From Bradyrhizobium sp. SZCCT0231 (GTDB lineage Bacteria > Pseudomonadota > Alphaproteobacteria > Rhizobiales > Xanthobacteraceae): a stretch of DNA of 64,000 nucleotides. Each line of letters starts with the position of its first letter. The stretch's first letter is position 1. This document shows positions 37,240 through 46,809 of this stretch, in pieces. The notes beneath the pieces are model-generated. The model did no database searches. It had not been told where the DNA came from and saw nothing but the letters and a program-made list of their open reading frames with translations. Where the stretch lies: NCBI RefSeq assembly GCF_018130245.1, contig NZ_JAFCKP010000005.1:287159-351158 (forward strand). Reading direction: 5' to 3'. Made by a program: the position numbers and the translations under genes.

Positions 37240-39048
37240 ATGAGCATGGCCACGACCGACACGCCGAAACCCGAGACGAAGTTCGATGCGGAAGCCTTCG
37301 CGATGAATGTCGCGCGGGCGATGGAGAGCGGCGGCAAGGCGCTGGCCGCTTACCTCAAGCCGCGCGAGAGCGGCGAGGTGCAGGATCGTCCACCGGCCGA
37401 GCTTACCGAGGTCGTCAAGACCTTCACGTCGGTCGCCGAATATTGGCTGTCGGATACGTCCCGCTCCTCCGATCTCCAGACCAAGCTCGCCAAGGACTAT
37501 CTCGACCTCTGGGGCTCGGCGGTGCGGCGCATGGCCGGCCAGGAGGCCCCGCCCGCAATCGCGCCCTCGCCGCGCGACAAGCGCTTTGCCGATCCGGAAT
37601 GGAAGTCGAACCAGTTCTTCGATTTCGTCATGCAGCTCTATCTGCTCACGACCAAATGGGCGCAGGAGCTGGTGCGCGATGCAGAAGGGCTCGATCCGCA
37701 CACGCGCCGCAAGGCCGAGTTCTACGTCCAGCAGGTCACCAACGCGCTCTCGCCATCGAACTTCGTGCTGACGAATCCCGAGGTGCTGCGCGAGACGGTC
37801 GCATCCAGCGGCGAGAACCTTGCGCGCGGACTGACGATGCTGGCCGAGGACATCGCGGCCGGCAAGGGCATGCTGAAAATCCGCCAGTCCAATCCGGACA
37901 ATCTCGTCGTCGGCGTCAACATGGCGACGACGCCGGGCAAGGTGATCTACCAGAACGAGATGATGCAACTGGTCCAGTATTCGCCGACCACGGAGAAGGT
38001 GCTGCGCACTCCGCTCCTGATCGTGCCGCCCTGGATCAACAAGTTCTACATCCTCGATCTCAAGCCGGAGAAATCCTACATCAAGTGGTGCGTCGACCAG
38101 GGCATCACCGTGTTCGTGATCTCATGGGTCAATCCCGACAAGCGGCTCGGCAACAAGAGCTGGGAAGACTACATGAAGGAAGGCCCGCTCACGGCGATGG
38201 ACGTGATCGAGAAGATCACCGGCGAGATGAAGGTGCACACCGCCGGCTATTGCGTCGGCGGCACCATGCTCGCGACCACGCTGGCCTGGCTCGCCGAGAA
38301 GCGGCGTCAGCGCGTGTCGTCCGCGACGTTCTTCGCCGCCCAGGTCGACTTCACCCATGCCGGCGATCTCCTCGTCTTCGTCGACGAGGAACAGATCGTA
38401 GCGCTCGAGCAGGACATGAAGGCCGCCGGCGTGCTCGAAGGCTCGAAGATGGCGATGGCCTTCAACATGTTGCGCTCCAACGACCTGATCTGGTCCTATG
38501 TCGTCAGCAACTATCTGAAGGGCCAGCAGCCGAGCGCGTTCGACCTGCTGCACTGGAACTCCGACGCCACACGGATGACCGCGGCCAACCATTCCTATTA
38601 CTTGCGCAATTGCTATCTGGAGAACCGGCTCTCCGCCGGCACGATGGTGCTCGACAACACCCTGCTCGATCTCTCCAAGGTCAAGGTCCCCGTCTACAAT
38701 CTCGCCACCCGCGAGGACCACATCGCGCCCGCCGACTCGGTGCTGTACGGCTCGCAGTTCTTCGGCGGTCCGGTGAAGTACGTGCTGTCGGGCTCGGGCC
38801 ACATCGCGGGCGTGGTCAATCCGCCCGCCTCGAACAAGTACCAGTACTGGACCAACGACAACATCAAGAACGCCAACATCGCGCAGTGGATGAAAGGCGC
38901 CGTGGAGCACAAGGGCTCGTGGTGGCCGGACTGGCGGGAGTGGCTGGGCGGGCTCGACCCCGAGGAAGTCCCGGCGCGCGCGGTCGGCAGCGAAGCATTC
39001 CCACCGATCGAGGACGCGCCCGGCAGCTATGTCAGGGTTCGCGCATAG
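37240..39048 (+). CDS. phaC: class I poly(3-hydroxyalkanoate) synthase PhaC
   Basis: Polymerises 3-hydroxyacyl-CoA into PHA granules. It is 602 aa, the class I size, with no PhaE or PhaR subunit nearby. An N-terminal domain (about 1-200) precedes the alpha/beta-hydrolase catalytic domain. The nucleophile is Cys338 in the modified lipase box GYCVGG, with Asp493 (REDHIAP) and His521 (GSGHIAGV) completing the triad. Starts at ATG 37240; an in-frame ATG two codons downstream is possible. The 254-bp upstream region shared with the lipoprotein gene holds its promoter, but I could not assign boxes. Confidence 0.97.
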   Translation: MSMATTDTPKPETKFDAEAFAMNVARAMESGGKALAAYLKPRESGEVQDRPPAELTEVVKTFTSVAEYWLSDTSRSSDLQTKLAKDYLDLWGSAVRRMAGQEAPPAIAPSPRDKRFADPEWKSNQFFDFVMQLYLLTTKWAQELVRDAEGLDPHTRRKAEFYVQQVTNALSPSNFVLTNPEVLRETVASSGENLARGLTMLAEDIAAGKGMLKIRQSNPDNLVVGVNMATTPGKVIYQNEMMQLVQYSPTTEKVLRTPLLIVPPWINKFYILDLKPEKSYIKWCVDQGITVFVISWVNPDKRLGNKSWEDYMKEGPLTAMDVIEKITGEMKVHTAGYCVGGTMLATTLAWLAEKRRQRVSSATFFAAQVDFTHAGDLLVFVDEEQIVALEQDMKAAGVLEGSKMAMAFNMLRSNDLIWSYVVSNYLKGQQPSAFDLLHWNSDATRMTAANHSYYLRNCYLENRLSAGTMVLDNTLLDLSKVKVPVYNLATREDHIAPADSVLYGSQFFGGPVKYVLSGSGHIAGVVNPPASNKYQYWTNDNIKNANIAQWMKGAVEHKGSWWPDWREWLGGLDPEEVPARAVGSEAFPPIEDAPGSYVRVRA

Positions 39049-39112
39049 CGGAATGTCCCGCACTTTCGTATAGACTCGCCTCAATCCAGCGACGACACAG
39101 GGGACCGCCACT

Positions 39113-39511
39113 ATGACACGCGAATTGTTCTGGCTGACACTGACGGTGATCCTGACGGGGGTTCTCTGGATTCCCTACATCATCAACCGATGCCAGGTTC
39201 GCGGGTTGAGCGGTGCCATGGCCAACCCCTCGCGGGGCGACAAGCCGCAGGCGGAGTGGGCGAACCGGATGATGTTCGCGCATGACAACGCGGTCGAGAA
39301 CCTCGTGATCTTCGCGCCGCTGGTGCTGATCCTGAACGCGATCGACTATTCCACGAAATGGACCGTGCTCGCCTGCGCCGTTTATTTCTGGTCGCGCGTC
39401 GCGCATCTCATCGTCTACACGCTCGGCCTGCCGGTGTTCCGCACGCTGGCCTTCACCGTCGGCTTCCTCGCCCAGGCCGTGCTGGCGCTGGCGATCTTCG
39501 GGGTGGTTTGA
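39113..39511 (+). CDS. MAPEG-family membrane protein (132 aa)
   Basis: Small integral membrane protein of the MAPEG (eicosanoid and glutathione metabolism) superfamily. Four hydrophobic segments (about residues 5-23, 60-77, 80-100, 108-130) and the loop ANRMMFAHDNAVENLVIFAPLVL, whose Glu-Asn pair corresponds to the conserved glutathione-binding region. The bacterial role of this subgroup is not established. It lies 64 bp after phaC on the same strand. A palindromic repeat begins just after its stop. Confidence 0.88.
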   Translation: MTRELFWLTLTVILTGVLWIPYIINRCQVRGLSGAMANPSRGDKPQAEWANRMMFAHDNAVENLVIFAPLVLILNAIDYSTKWTVLACAVYFWSRVAHLIVYTLGLPVFRTLAFTVGFLAQAVLALAIFGVV

Positions 39512-39516
39512 GTCCC

Positions 39517-39649
39517 GTGTCCCGGACAAGGCGCGCCACCTCAGTGACGCGCCGCAGAGCCAGGACCCAGAAAGCCACAACCCAGATCTAAACAAGCGTG
39601 GGCCCCGGCTCTGCAGCGCACCGCCAAGTGGCGCGGCGTCCGGGGCACG
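39517..39649. repeat. degenerate palindromic intergenic repeat
   Basis: Left arm starting GTGTCCCGGACAAGGCGCGCC and a right arm ending GGCGCGGCGTCCGGGGCAC are imperfect inverted copies, with the inner boxes CAGAGCCAGGACCC and GGCCCCGGCTCTG also inverted. It lies between convergent MAPEG and argC genes and resembles an eroded member of the 59223-59577 families. Confidence 0.65.
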
Positions 39650-39657
39650 AGACTGTC

Positions 39658-40641
39658 CTACTCCTCCGGCAGCCCCAGCATCAGCCGCATGTTCTGCACG
39701 GCAGCGCCCGATGCACCCTTGCCGAGATTGTCGAGCCGGGCGACCAGCAACGCCTGGTGATACTTGTCGCTGGCGAAGACGTAGAGCTCGAGCATGTTGG
39801 TCTCGTTGAGCGCCTCCGGCTCGAGCCGACCGCCCTTGGTCGCCTCGTTCTGCAGCGGCATCACCTTGACGTATTTCGAGCTGGCGTAACGCTTCGCCAT
39901 CGCCGCTTGCAGGTCGGCACCGCCGGGCTTGCCCGGCAGCGTGTCGAGCTGGAGCGGCACCGAGACCAGCATGCCCTGCCGGTAGTTGCCGACCGAGGGA
40001 ATGAAGATCGGCCGCCGCGTCAAATTGGAATAGAGCTGCATCTCCGGCAGATGCTTGTGCTCGAAGCCGAGGCCATAGAGCTCGAAAGACGGCGCGCTGC
40101 CATCCTCGAAGCTTGCGATCATCGACTTGCCGCCGCCGGAATAGCCGCTCACCGCGTTGACGGTGACGGGATAGTCTGATGGCAGCAGGCCGGCATCGAC
40201 GATCGGCCGCAGCAGCGCGATCGCGCCGGTCGGATAGCAGCCGGGATTGGAGACCTTCTTCGCGGCCTTGATCTTGCCGGTCTGGTCCGGCGTCAGCTCG
40301 GGAAAGCCATAGGCCCAGTCCGGCGCGACCCGGTACGCGGTCGAGGCGTCCAGCACCTTCGGCGCTTGAGCCCCCATGCTGTCGACAAGAGCGACCGTTT
40401 CCTTGGCGGCATCGTCCGGCAGGCAGAGGATGACGAGGTCCACCTCCTCCATCAGCGCCTTCTTGGCCGCGGGGTCCTTGCGCTTGTCGTCGGCAATGGT
40501 CTTCACCGCAACATCGCTCTGGAGCTTCAGCCGCTCGTTGATGCCGAGGCCGGTGGTGCCGGAACCGCCGTCGACGAAGACGGTGGCCGGCTTCTTGGCC
40601 GCGCTCGTGGCCGGGGCTTTGGTGGTGTCAGCGAGGGTCAT
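39658..40641 (-). CDS. argC: N-acetyl-gamma-glutamyl-phosphate reductase, type 2
   Basis: NADPH-dependent reduction of N-acetylglutamyl phosphate in arginine synthesis. It is 327 aa. An N-terminal tail (residues 1-18) precedes the Rossmann motif DGGSGTTGLGI. The catalytic Cys135 is in SNPGCYPTGA, and the active-site His is in the C-terminal domain (FEHKHLPEM). The short form with these features is the type 2 ArgC of alphaproteobacteria. Its start overlaps the stop of the PaiB-like gene in an ATGA, so the two are coupled. Confidence 0.95.
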   Translation of the reverse strand: MTLADTTKAPATSAAKKPATVFVDGGSGTTGLGINERLKLQSDVAVKTIADDKRKDPAAKKALMEEVDLVILCLPDDAAKETVALVDSMGAQAPKVLDASTAYRVAPDWAYGFPELTPDQTGKIKAAKKVSNPGCYPTGAIALLRPIVDAGLLPSDYPVTVNAVSGYSGGGKSMIASFEDGSAPSFELYGLGFEHKHLPEMQLYSNLTRRPIFIPSVGNYRQGMLVSVPLQLDTLPGKPGGADLQAAMAKRYASSKYVKVMPLQNEATKGGRLEPEALNETNMLELYVFASDKYHQALLVARLDNLGKGASGAAVQNMRLMLGLPEE

Positions 40642-41333
40642 GGCGCGCTCCCTTCGAGCATGTTCGTGTCGTCTGCGAAAACTTGTTCTGCGAAGGCTTG
40701 TTCTAGAAAGGCTTGCGGCCTTGCCTGCCGCATCAAATGTGAGATCTGCCTGGCGTCGGCGTCGCCGGCGCTGAGCGCATTGGCGATCGCCGCATAGTCG
40801 GCGTCGGACTTCTGCTGGTTGAGCTTGAAGCTGCCCTCGACCTCTTCAACCGTCATGGCCAGACCCACGATCCCCTTCTTCAAGGCCTCGAGCCGCCCGG
40901 CAGTCATCTTACCCGAGGTCCAAGGCTTCTTCGGCAGCAGCCAGCTCTCGAACTTCTCGCTCAGCGTGTCGATCTGCACCGCCAGCTCGTCGTCCGACAA
41001 CAGCCGTACCGGCCCGCTCAGATGCACCGACTGGTAGAGCCAGGTCGGCACCTGATCCGGCGAGACGTACCAGTCCGGCGATACATAGGCATCTGGGCCG
41101 TTGACTGCGAGCAGCCAGGACGCCGCGCCGTCCGCAAGCTTTAGCAGCGGATTGTGACGGGCGAGATGAAAGGCGGCCTGCGGCGTGCCGTCCGCGGCAT
41201 AGGTCAGATAGAACGGCAATGGCGAAGCAATGGGCTTGTGACCGTCAAAGGCGCACATGGTCCCGAAGCCGCGCTCTTCGGCGAATTTCAGGCTCGCGGT
41301 GCGGTCCTGCTTGAAAAAGGGTGGCGTGTACAT
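40638..41333 (-). CDS. PaiB-like FMN-binding protein (putative negative transcriptional regulator)
   Basis: FMN-binding split-barrel protein of the PaiB/Pfam FMN_bind_2 family, 231 aa. Family motifs: MYTPPFFKQD at the N-terminus, PLPFYL, HLARHNP, WYVSPDQVPTWLYQSVHLSGPVRLL. Named after Bacillus PaiB, a sporulation/protease regulator, though many members may be flavin reductases or oxidases. ATG 41333 with AGGAG. The C-terminus holds three 5-residue repeats (QAFLE, QAFAE, QVFAD), mirrored by 15-nt tandem repeats at 40673-40717. Translationally coupled to argC. Confidence 0.87.
   Translation of the reverse strand: MYTPPFFKQDRTASLKFAEERGFGTMCAFDGHKPIASPLPFYLTYAADGTPQAAFHLARHNPLLKLADGAASWLLAVNGPDAYVSPDWYVSPDQVPTWLYQSVHLSGPVRLLSDDELAVQIDTLSEKFESWLLPKKPWTSGKMTAGRLEALKKGIVGLAMTVEEVEGSFKLNQQKSDADYAAIANALSAGDADARQISHLMRQARPQAFLEQAFAEQVFADDTNMLEGSAP
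40673..40717. repeat. three 15-nt tandem repeats within the PaiB-like gene
   Basis: CTGCGAAAACTTGTT, CTGCGAAGGCTTGTT and CTAGAAAGGCTTGCG follow one another in phase with the codons, giving a short repeated C-terminal motif. Probably slipped-strand expansion. Confidence 0.7.
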
Positions 41334-41735
41334 CGTGGTCTCCTGCTGGGCCTCCTTGGGGAGCCGCCGGATCAGATCGCGCTGACAGGAGAGAGAATGC
41401 CGCGGATCGGGTCCAGCGGCAAAGACGATGATCTCAAACGCGATCGACCGCCCAAACCGCTAAGCTGCGGCGGCGGCGACGGGCGAACAGGATGGTCGCG
41501 GCGTTGATCATGGCGCGCGGCTATAAGGCCAGGGGGTTCCGGGGTCAAGTCCAAATCGGTCAACGCAATGCCGGGCTGCCGCCACAATGTCGCGCCGTGA
41601 CGGGCAGGATGCGGAGCGGATATCGGCGGGCTGCAGTGGAATTTCCCGTCAGCATGGGGGTTTTCGAGAACGACCGGCGGGATACAACCTCTTCGCCGAC
41701 TCCGAGCCGTTCGCACCCAGCCTCAGGACATCATC
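41334..41735. other. 402-bp region between divergent genes, no gene found
   Basis: It lies between the PaiB-like gene (minus) and the second MBL gene (plus). Open frames exist on both strands but have arginine-rich, shadow-like composition and no ribosome sites. It must hold the promoters of both flanking units; no palindrome of note was seen. Confidence 0.5.
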
Positions 41736-42737
41736 ATGACCGAGATCACTCGTCGCGCAACGCTAGCCGGCGCCGCCGCATCGGCGCTCCTGCCTTTCGT
41801 GAAGACTTCGCCCGCGAGCGCCGCCGCGCCCCTGGCCGAGAAGCAGAATGCGAGCTTCTATCGCTACAATGTCGGGACCCACCAGGTCACGGTGGTCTGC
41901 GACGGTGTTGCGACCGTCAATCTGACCGACAATTACGCCGCCGGCGCCAGCAAGGACGACATCAACAAAGTGTTCGCCGAGCACCACCTGCCGGCCGACA
42001 AGGTCACCCACACATTCAACCCGGTTGTGGTCAACACCGGACCGAAGCTCGTCGTCATCGATACCGGCCTCGGTCCCGACCAGTTCACGCAGACCAAGGG
42101 AAAGGTCGGCCAATTCCAAAACAATCTCGCCGCCGCCGGCATCGATCGCGCGACGGTCGATACCGTCATCATATCCCACTTCCATGGCGACCACATCAAC
42201 GGCCTGCTGGCGGCCGAGAACAAGCCCGCCTTCCCCAATGCCGAGATCATGGTGCCGGCGGTGGAATGGAAGTTCTGGATGGACGACGGCGAGATGAGCA
42301 AGGGGATGGGCAATCCGATCCTCGAAAACAATTTCAAGAACATCCGCCGCGTGTTCGATGCCCTGGGCCGCAAGGTCACACAATATGAGGCCGGCAAGGA
42401 AGTCGCACCCGGTATCACCTCGGTGGCGAGCCCCGGCCACACGCCGGGCCACAATTCCTTCATCGTCGCCTCCGGCGCCGAGAAGGTGCTGGTGCAGGTG
42501 GATATCACCGCGGGCGCAGCGTTCCTGTTCGTGAAGCATCCCGAATGGAACATCGCATCCGACGTCGACAAACCGCTGGCCCAGCAGACGCGCCGCAAGC
42601 TCTACGACATGGCGATTGCCGAGAAGATGCCGATCCAGGCCTTCCACGCCGCCTTCCCCGGTCTCGTCCGGGTCGAGAAGGAAAAGGACGGCCCCGGCTA
42701 TCGCTGGATCCCCGCGATCTGGAACGCATCGCTGTAG
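41736..42737 (+). CDS. Tat-exported MBL-fold metallo-hydrolase (333 aa), paralogue of 25721-26692
   Basis: Metallo-beta-lactamase-fold hydrolase with a twin-arginine signal (ITRRATLAGAAASALLPF), hence periplasmic. The metal motif HFHGDH is at 148-153; PGHTPGHN, QVDITAG and FHAAFPG supply the later ligand positions. The first gene of this type (25721-26692) shares the layout VTVV.DG, NTG.KL...DTG, and the late His/FPG segment, but the two are clearly diverged. Substrate unknown. Followed by the convergent DedA gene with 39 bp between them. Confidence 0.9.
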   Translation: MTEITRRATLAGAAASALLPFVKTSPASAAAPLAEKQNASFYRYNVGTHQVTVVCDGVATVNLTDNYAAGASKDDINKVFAEHHLPADKVTHTFNPVVVNTGPKLVVIDTGLGPDQFTQTKGKVGQFQNNLAAAGIDRATVDTVIISHFHGDHINGLLAAENKPAFPNAEIMVPAVEWKFWMDDGEMSKGMGNPILENNFKNIRRVFDALGRKVTQYEAGKEVAPGITSVASPGHTPGHNSFIVASGAEKVLVQVDITAGAAFLFVKHPEWNIASDVDKPLAQQTRRKLYDMAIAEKMPIQAFHAAFPGLVRVEKEKDGPGYRWIPAIWNASL

Positions 42738-42776
42738 TCCTCTCCTGACGCCCTGACCGGGCGGCCCGGTGCCCGG

Positions 42777-43307
42777 TCAGATCACGCGCCAGACCCATTC
42801 CATGATCTTGGCGAGCACGTCGCCGAACAGCAGGAGCACGGCCGACCAGATCAGGGCCGAGACGAAATTGGCGGCCTGGAAGCTCCAATAGGGCATCTCG
42901 AAGATGCCGGCCGCGAGCGGCACGGAGGCGCGCAAGGGGCCGAAGAAGCGCCCGATGAAGATGCTGGGTATGCCCCAGGTGCGCACGAAAGCCTCGCCTC
43001 GGGGCAAGAGTTCCGGATAGCGCGAGAGCGGCCACATCTGGGCGACGTGTTCCTTGTAGCGGTAGCCGAACCAGTAAGAGACCCAGTCGCCCAGCGCCGC
43101 CCCGAGGCCGCCGGCGATCCAGACCGGATAGAAGCTGATGCCGCTCACCCCGATCAGCGCGCCGATCGCCACCAGCGCGCCCCAGGCCGGGACCAACAGC
43201 GAGATGAAGGCGAGCGACTCGCCGAAAGCCAGCACGAACACGATCGGAGCTGCCCAGGCCTGGTGAGCGCGCACGAAATCAGCCAGGGCGTGCGCAAACT
43301 GCTCCAT
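42777..43307 (-). CDS. DedA-family (SNARE-associated/VTT) inner membrane protein
   Basis: DedA-type membrane protein, 176 aa; the family includes lipid scramblases and flippases for phosphatidylethanolamine and undecaprenyl phosphate. Conserved pieces: the FGESLAFISLLVPAWGAL re-entrant segment, the GDWVSYWFGYRYK motif and FIGRFFGPLRASVPLAAG with the functional arginines. About five hydrophobic segments. Monocistronic, minus strand, divergent from parE. Confidence 0.92.
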   Translation of the reverse strand: MEQFAHALADFVRAHQAWAAPIVFVLAFGESLAFISLLVPAWGALVAIGALIGVSGISFYPVWIAGGLGAALGDWVSYWFGYRYKEHVAQMWPLSRYPELLPRGEAFVRTWGIPSIFIGRFFGPLRASVPLAAGIFEMPYWSFQAANFVSALIWSAVLLLFGDVLAKIMEWVWRVI

Positions 43308-43375
43308 CCAAAATAGCCTTCCCGCCCCGTCTCAAGGTGCTGCTCGATGAAAAGGACTGGTAAGCCAAGGACTTG

Positions 43376-43392
43376 TGTGACATCAAGTCACA
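43376..43392. promoter_or_regulatory. palindrome upstream of parE
   Basis: TGTGACATCAAGTCACA: 6-bp arms around 5 bp, about 190 bp before the parE start and 69 bp before the DedA start. It resembles a CRP-type site, but the TGTGA/TCACA spacing is 7 and not 6, so the binding protein is unknown. Confidence 0.35.
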
Positions 43393-43582
43393 AAACCCGA
43401 CATGGCTAAGGCCGGGACGTCAAATTGGCGGGAATTAACGGGGGCTGCGGCGTAAAATCGCCGGGATTGGCTCCCAACCCACACCGCCCGGCCCGCCCTG
43501 AGGTAACCTTTCCAAGTCAGAAGTGGCATAGTCGGCCTAACCGATTCGCCGCTTTAGCGGCCCTCAAAACGCATCAAGATAT

Positions 43583-45622
43583 ATGTCCAAGCAGTTGAAA
43601 TCCAAAGCGAAAGACGACTTTTTCGGCAGCGACGAGCCAAAGCCCCGCGCCACCAAGGCACCGCGCGGAAGTGGCGGGGAAGCCGATTACACGGCGGCCG
43701 ACATCGAGGTGCTCGAGGGCCTTGAACCGGTGCGGCGCCGGCCGGGCATGTATATCGGCGGCACCGACGAGAAGGCGCTGCATCACCTGTTCGCCGAAGT
43801 CATCGACAACTCGATGGACGAGGCGCTGGCCGGACACGCGACCTTCATCGAAGTCGATCTGAGCGCGGACGGGTTCCTGACCGTGACCGACAACGGTCGC
43901 GGCATCCCGATCGATCCGCACCCGAAATTCCCGAAGAAGTCGGCGCTCGAAGTCATCATGTGCACGCTGCATTCGGGCGGCAAGTTCGACAGCAAGGTCT
44001 ACGAGACCTCGGGCGGCCTGCACGGCGTCGGCATCTCCGTCGTCAACGCTCTCTCCTCGCGTCTCGAGGTCGAGGTCGCGCGCAGCCAGAAACTGTACCG
44101 CATGACATTCGAGCGCGGTCACCCGAAGGGCAAGCTCGAGGACCTCGGCAAGGTCAGCAACCGCCGCGGCACGCGCGTGCGCTTCAGGCCCGACACCGAC
44201 ATCTTTGGGCCCAAAGCCGCGTTCAAGCCTCAGCGCCTGTTCAAGATGACGCGCTCGAAGGCCTATCTGTTCGGCGGCGTCGAGATCCGCTGGAACTGCG
44301 CGCCCGAGCTGCTCAAGGGCATCGAGGACGTGCCCTCCGAGGCGACGTTCCACTTCCCCGGCGGCCTCAAGGACTATCTGGCGGCCGCAATCCACGCCGA
44401 CACGCTGGTGCATCCGGACATCTTCTCCGGCAAGTCGGGGCGTAACGGCGCGCATGGCGCCTGCGAATGGGCGGTGGCCTGGACCGCAGATGCCGACGGC
44501 TTCCTCTCCTCCTACACCAACACCGTGCCGACGCCGGATGGCGGCACGCACGAATCCGGCCTGCGCAGCGCGCTGCTGCGCGGCCTGAAGGACCACGCCG
44601 AGCGCGTCGGCCAGGGCAAGCGCGCGGCTTCCGTCACCTCGGAAGACGTGATGGTGGGCGCCGCCGTGATGCTGTCGGTGTTCGTGCGCGAGCCCGAATT
44701 CCAGGGGCAGACCAAGGATCGCCTCGCCACCGCCGAAGCGCAGCGCATCGTCGAGCAGGCGATGAAGGATCCGTTCGACCATTGGCTGTCGGGCAATCCG
44801 AACATGGCCAACCGGCTGCTCGACTTCGTGATCGACCGCGCCGAGGAGCGCCTGCGCCGGCGACAAGAGAAAGAGACCGCGCGCAAGACCGCCGGCAAGA
44901 AGCTGCGCCTGCCCGGCAAGCTCGCCGACTGCACCGATGCCGGCACCGAGGGCTCAGAGCTCTTCATCGTCGAGGGCGATTCGGCCGGCGGCAGCGCCAA
45001 GCAGGCGCGCGACCGCAAGACCCAGGCGGTGCTGCCGCTGCGCGGCAAGATCCTCAACGTCGCCTCCGCCGGCAAGGACAAGCTGACCGCGAACGCGCAG
45101 CTCTCCGACCTCGTGCAGGCGATCGGCTGCGGCCAGCTCTTGCATTATCGCGAAGAGGATCTGCGCTATCAGCGCATCATCATCATGACCGACGCCGACG
45201 TCGACGGCGCGCACATCGCTTCGCTGCTGATCACCTTCTTCTACCGGCAGATGCCACGGCTGATCGACGAGGGCCATCTCTTCCTCGCGGTGCCGCCGCT
45301 CTACAAGCTGACCCACGGTTCGAAGTCGGTCTACGCGCGCGACGACGCCCACAAGGAGGCGCTGCTCCGAAGCGAGTTCAACGCCAACGCCAAGGTCGAG
45401 GTGAACCGCTTCAAAGGTCTTGGCGAGATGATGCCGGCGCAGCTCAAGGAGACCACCATGGATCCGAACAAGCGGACGCTGCTCAAGGTGGTGCTGCTCG
45501 CCGACGATCGCGACACCACGGCGGACTCGGTGGAGCGCCTGATGGGCACCAAGGCCGAGGCGCGCTTCGCGTTCATCTCGGACAAGGCTGAATTTGCCAG
45601 CGAAGAGCTGCTGGACGTCTGA
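43583..45622 (+). CDS. parE: DNA topoisomerase IV subunit B
   Basis: ATPase subunit of topoisomerase IV, which decatenates daughter chromosomes. It is 679 aa. GHKL ATPase motifs: [19 protein letters not shown], and [16 protein letters not shown]. The transducer lies at about 250-420. The TOPRIM motif [15 protein letters not shown] and the metal-binding [10 protein letters not shown] are in the C-terminal part, which ends with [13 protein letters not shown] and [10 protein letters not shown]. Length and the LFIVEGD context fit ParE rather than GyrB. ATG 43583; no strong ribosome site. A rho-independent terminator follows. Confidence 0.95.
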   Translation: MSKQLKSKAKDDFFGSDEPKPRATKAPRGSGGEADYTAADIEVLEGLEPVRRRPGMYIGGTDEKALHHLFAEVIDNSMDEALAGHATFIEVDLSADGFLTVTDNGRGIPIDPHPKFPKKSALEVIMCTLHSGGKFDSKVYETSGGLHGVGISVVNALSSRLEVEVARSQKLYRMTFERGHPKGKLEDLGKVSNRRGTRVRFRPDTDIFGPKAAFKPQRLFKMTRSKAYLFGGVEIRWNCAPELLKGIEDVPSEATFHFPGGLKDYLAAAIHADTLVHPDIFSGKSGRNGAHGACEWAVAWTADADGFLSSYTNTVPTPDGGTHESGLRSALLRGLKDHAERVGQGKRAASVTSEDVMVGAAVMLSVFVREPEFQGQTKDRLATAEAQRIVEQAMKDPFDHWLSGNPNMANRLLDFVIDRAEERLRRRQEKETARKTAGKKLRLPGKLADCTDAGTEGSELFIVEGDSAGGSAKQARDRKTQAVLPLRGKILNVASAGKDKLTANAQLSDLVQAIGCGQLLHYREEDLRYQRIIIMTDADVDGAHIASLLITFFYRQMPRLIDEGHLFLAVPPLYKLTHGSKSVYARDDAHKEALLRSEFNANAKVEVNRFKGLGEMMPAQLKETTMDPNKRTLLKVVLLADDRDTTADSVERLMGTKAEARFAFISDKAEFASEELLDV

Positions 45623-46026
45623 CGTCGCACGCTCCCGTCGAATAAGCCCCCGGCTCCATCAGGTCCCGGGGGCTTTTTTATGTGAGGGACGATACCGCCC
45701 GTCCCGGCGATTCCTGCCGGAGCGCGATTCGGCCAGCGACTCAGCGGCCCCAAGGCTGAGGCAGGATTGCCTCTCTTTCGGACAATGCCGATTTGCTAAC
45801 GAGATGTTACCCGAAATCGAATCCCCGGGAGCACATCTAACACACTGTAATATCGGCATTTTTCTGGATTCGCGCGGCCGCGCCGCAAATACCCCCGCAC
45901 CGGCGTTTTCCAGCGACTGTGCCTGCCCGGCAACAGCATTTCGGCTCGAACCGTCTATAGTTCGGGCATCAGATGACACGGACTTCAGTGCGCTCGCGCC
46001 TACAGACCAAGGTTGGGGATTTTAAC
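45623..46026. other. 404-bp region after parE: terminator, then leader of the porin gene
   Basis: It contains the parE terminator (45644-45679). A 9-bp inverted pair AATGCCGAT (45784-45792) / ATCGGCATT (45852-45860), 59 bp apart, frames an AT-richer stretch that may include the promoter of the downstream Omp gene. No gene was found. Confidence 0.5.
45644..45679 (+). terminator. rho-independent terminator of parE
   Basis: Ten-base stem AAGCCCCCGG / CCGGGGGCTT, loop of 12 nt, followed by a run of T (TTTTTT). It begins 22 bp after the parE stop codon. Confidence 0.9.
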
Positions 46027-46809
46027 ATGAAGAAGATTTTGCTCGCTCTGACCGCGGTCGCGGCGATGACCGGTTCGGCCTCGGCGGCCGATCTCGCGGC
46101 TCGCCCCTACGCAAAGGCTCCGGTGATGGCGCCCGTCGCCAACTGGACCGGCTTCTACGTCTTCGGCGGTGGCGGCGGCGGCCTCTCCAATGCTGACCAG
46201 CAGATTGTCGACACCGTCTCGGGTACTCCGCTGACGATCACTCAGCGTCAGGGCGGTTCCGGTTGGTTTGGTACGGTTGGCGCCGGTTACGACTGGCAGT
46301 TCAGCGGCACCTGGGTCGCCGGTGTGTTCGCTGACGGTCAGTTCGGCAGCATCCGCGCCACCATCCAGGATCCGATCTTCGGCATCACCGGCAACCAGAA
46401 GCTCGAAACCTCCTGGGCCGCGGGTGTGCGCCTCGGCTGGCTGGTCGCTCCGAACGTTCTCTCCTACGTCAACGGCGGTTACTCCGGCGCTCACTTCGGT
46501 CAGACCAACTTCACGACGCTGGGTGGTACTCCGGTCGGTGTTCACCTCAATAGCTACGATCGTCATGGCTGGTTCATCGGCGGCGGCGTCGAGAACAGCC
46601 TGAACATCTTCGGCGTCACCTCGCCCGGCTGGTTCATGAAGACCGAGTACCGTTCGGCCTTCTACAACGCCAAGACCCAAACCGAGATCCTCGACGCCGG
46701 TAACGTGCCGCTCGTTAACAGCGTCCGCGCCAACAGCTGGAACCAGACGATCTCGACCTCGCTGGTCTACCGCTTCAACTGGACCGGTCCGGTCGTCGCG
46801 AAGTACTGA
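46027..46809 (+). CDS. Omp25/RopB-like outer membrane beta-barrel protein (260 aa)
   Basis: Eight-stranded outer membrane protein of the alphaproteobacterial Omp25/Omp31 type. Signal peptide at residues 1-20 (MKKILLALTAVAAMTGSASA, cleavage before ADL). Mature N-terminus with the KAPVMAPVANWTGFYV pattern typical of the group, followed by alternating beta strands and a C-terminal strand ending in WTGPVVAKY; the penultimate and last aromatic pattern fits barrel assembly. ATG 46027; the frame extends upstream without support. Followed by a strong terminator. A second, diverged member lies at 48204-48968. Confidence 0.92.
   Translation: MKKILLALTAVAAMTGSASAADLAARPYAKAPVMAPVANWTGFYVFGGGGGGLSNADQQIVDTVSGTPLTITQRQGGSGWFGTVGAGYDWQFSGTWVAGVFADGQFGSIRATIQDPIFGITGNQKLETSWAAGVRLGWLVAPNVLSYVNGGYSGAHFGQTNFTTLGGTPVGVHLNSYDRHGWFIGGGVENSLNIFGVTSPGWFMKTEYRSAFYNAKTQTEILDAGNVPLVNSVRANSWNQTISTSLVYRFNWTGPVVAKY

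Noticed and set aside
43376-43392. A true CRP site upstream of parE
   Set aside because: Spacing between TGTGA and TCACA is 7 bp, not the required 6, so it is kept only as an unassigned palindrome.
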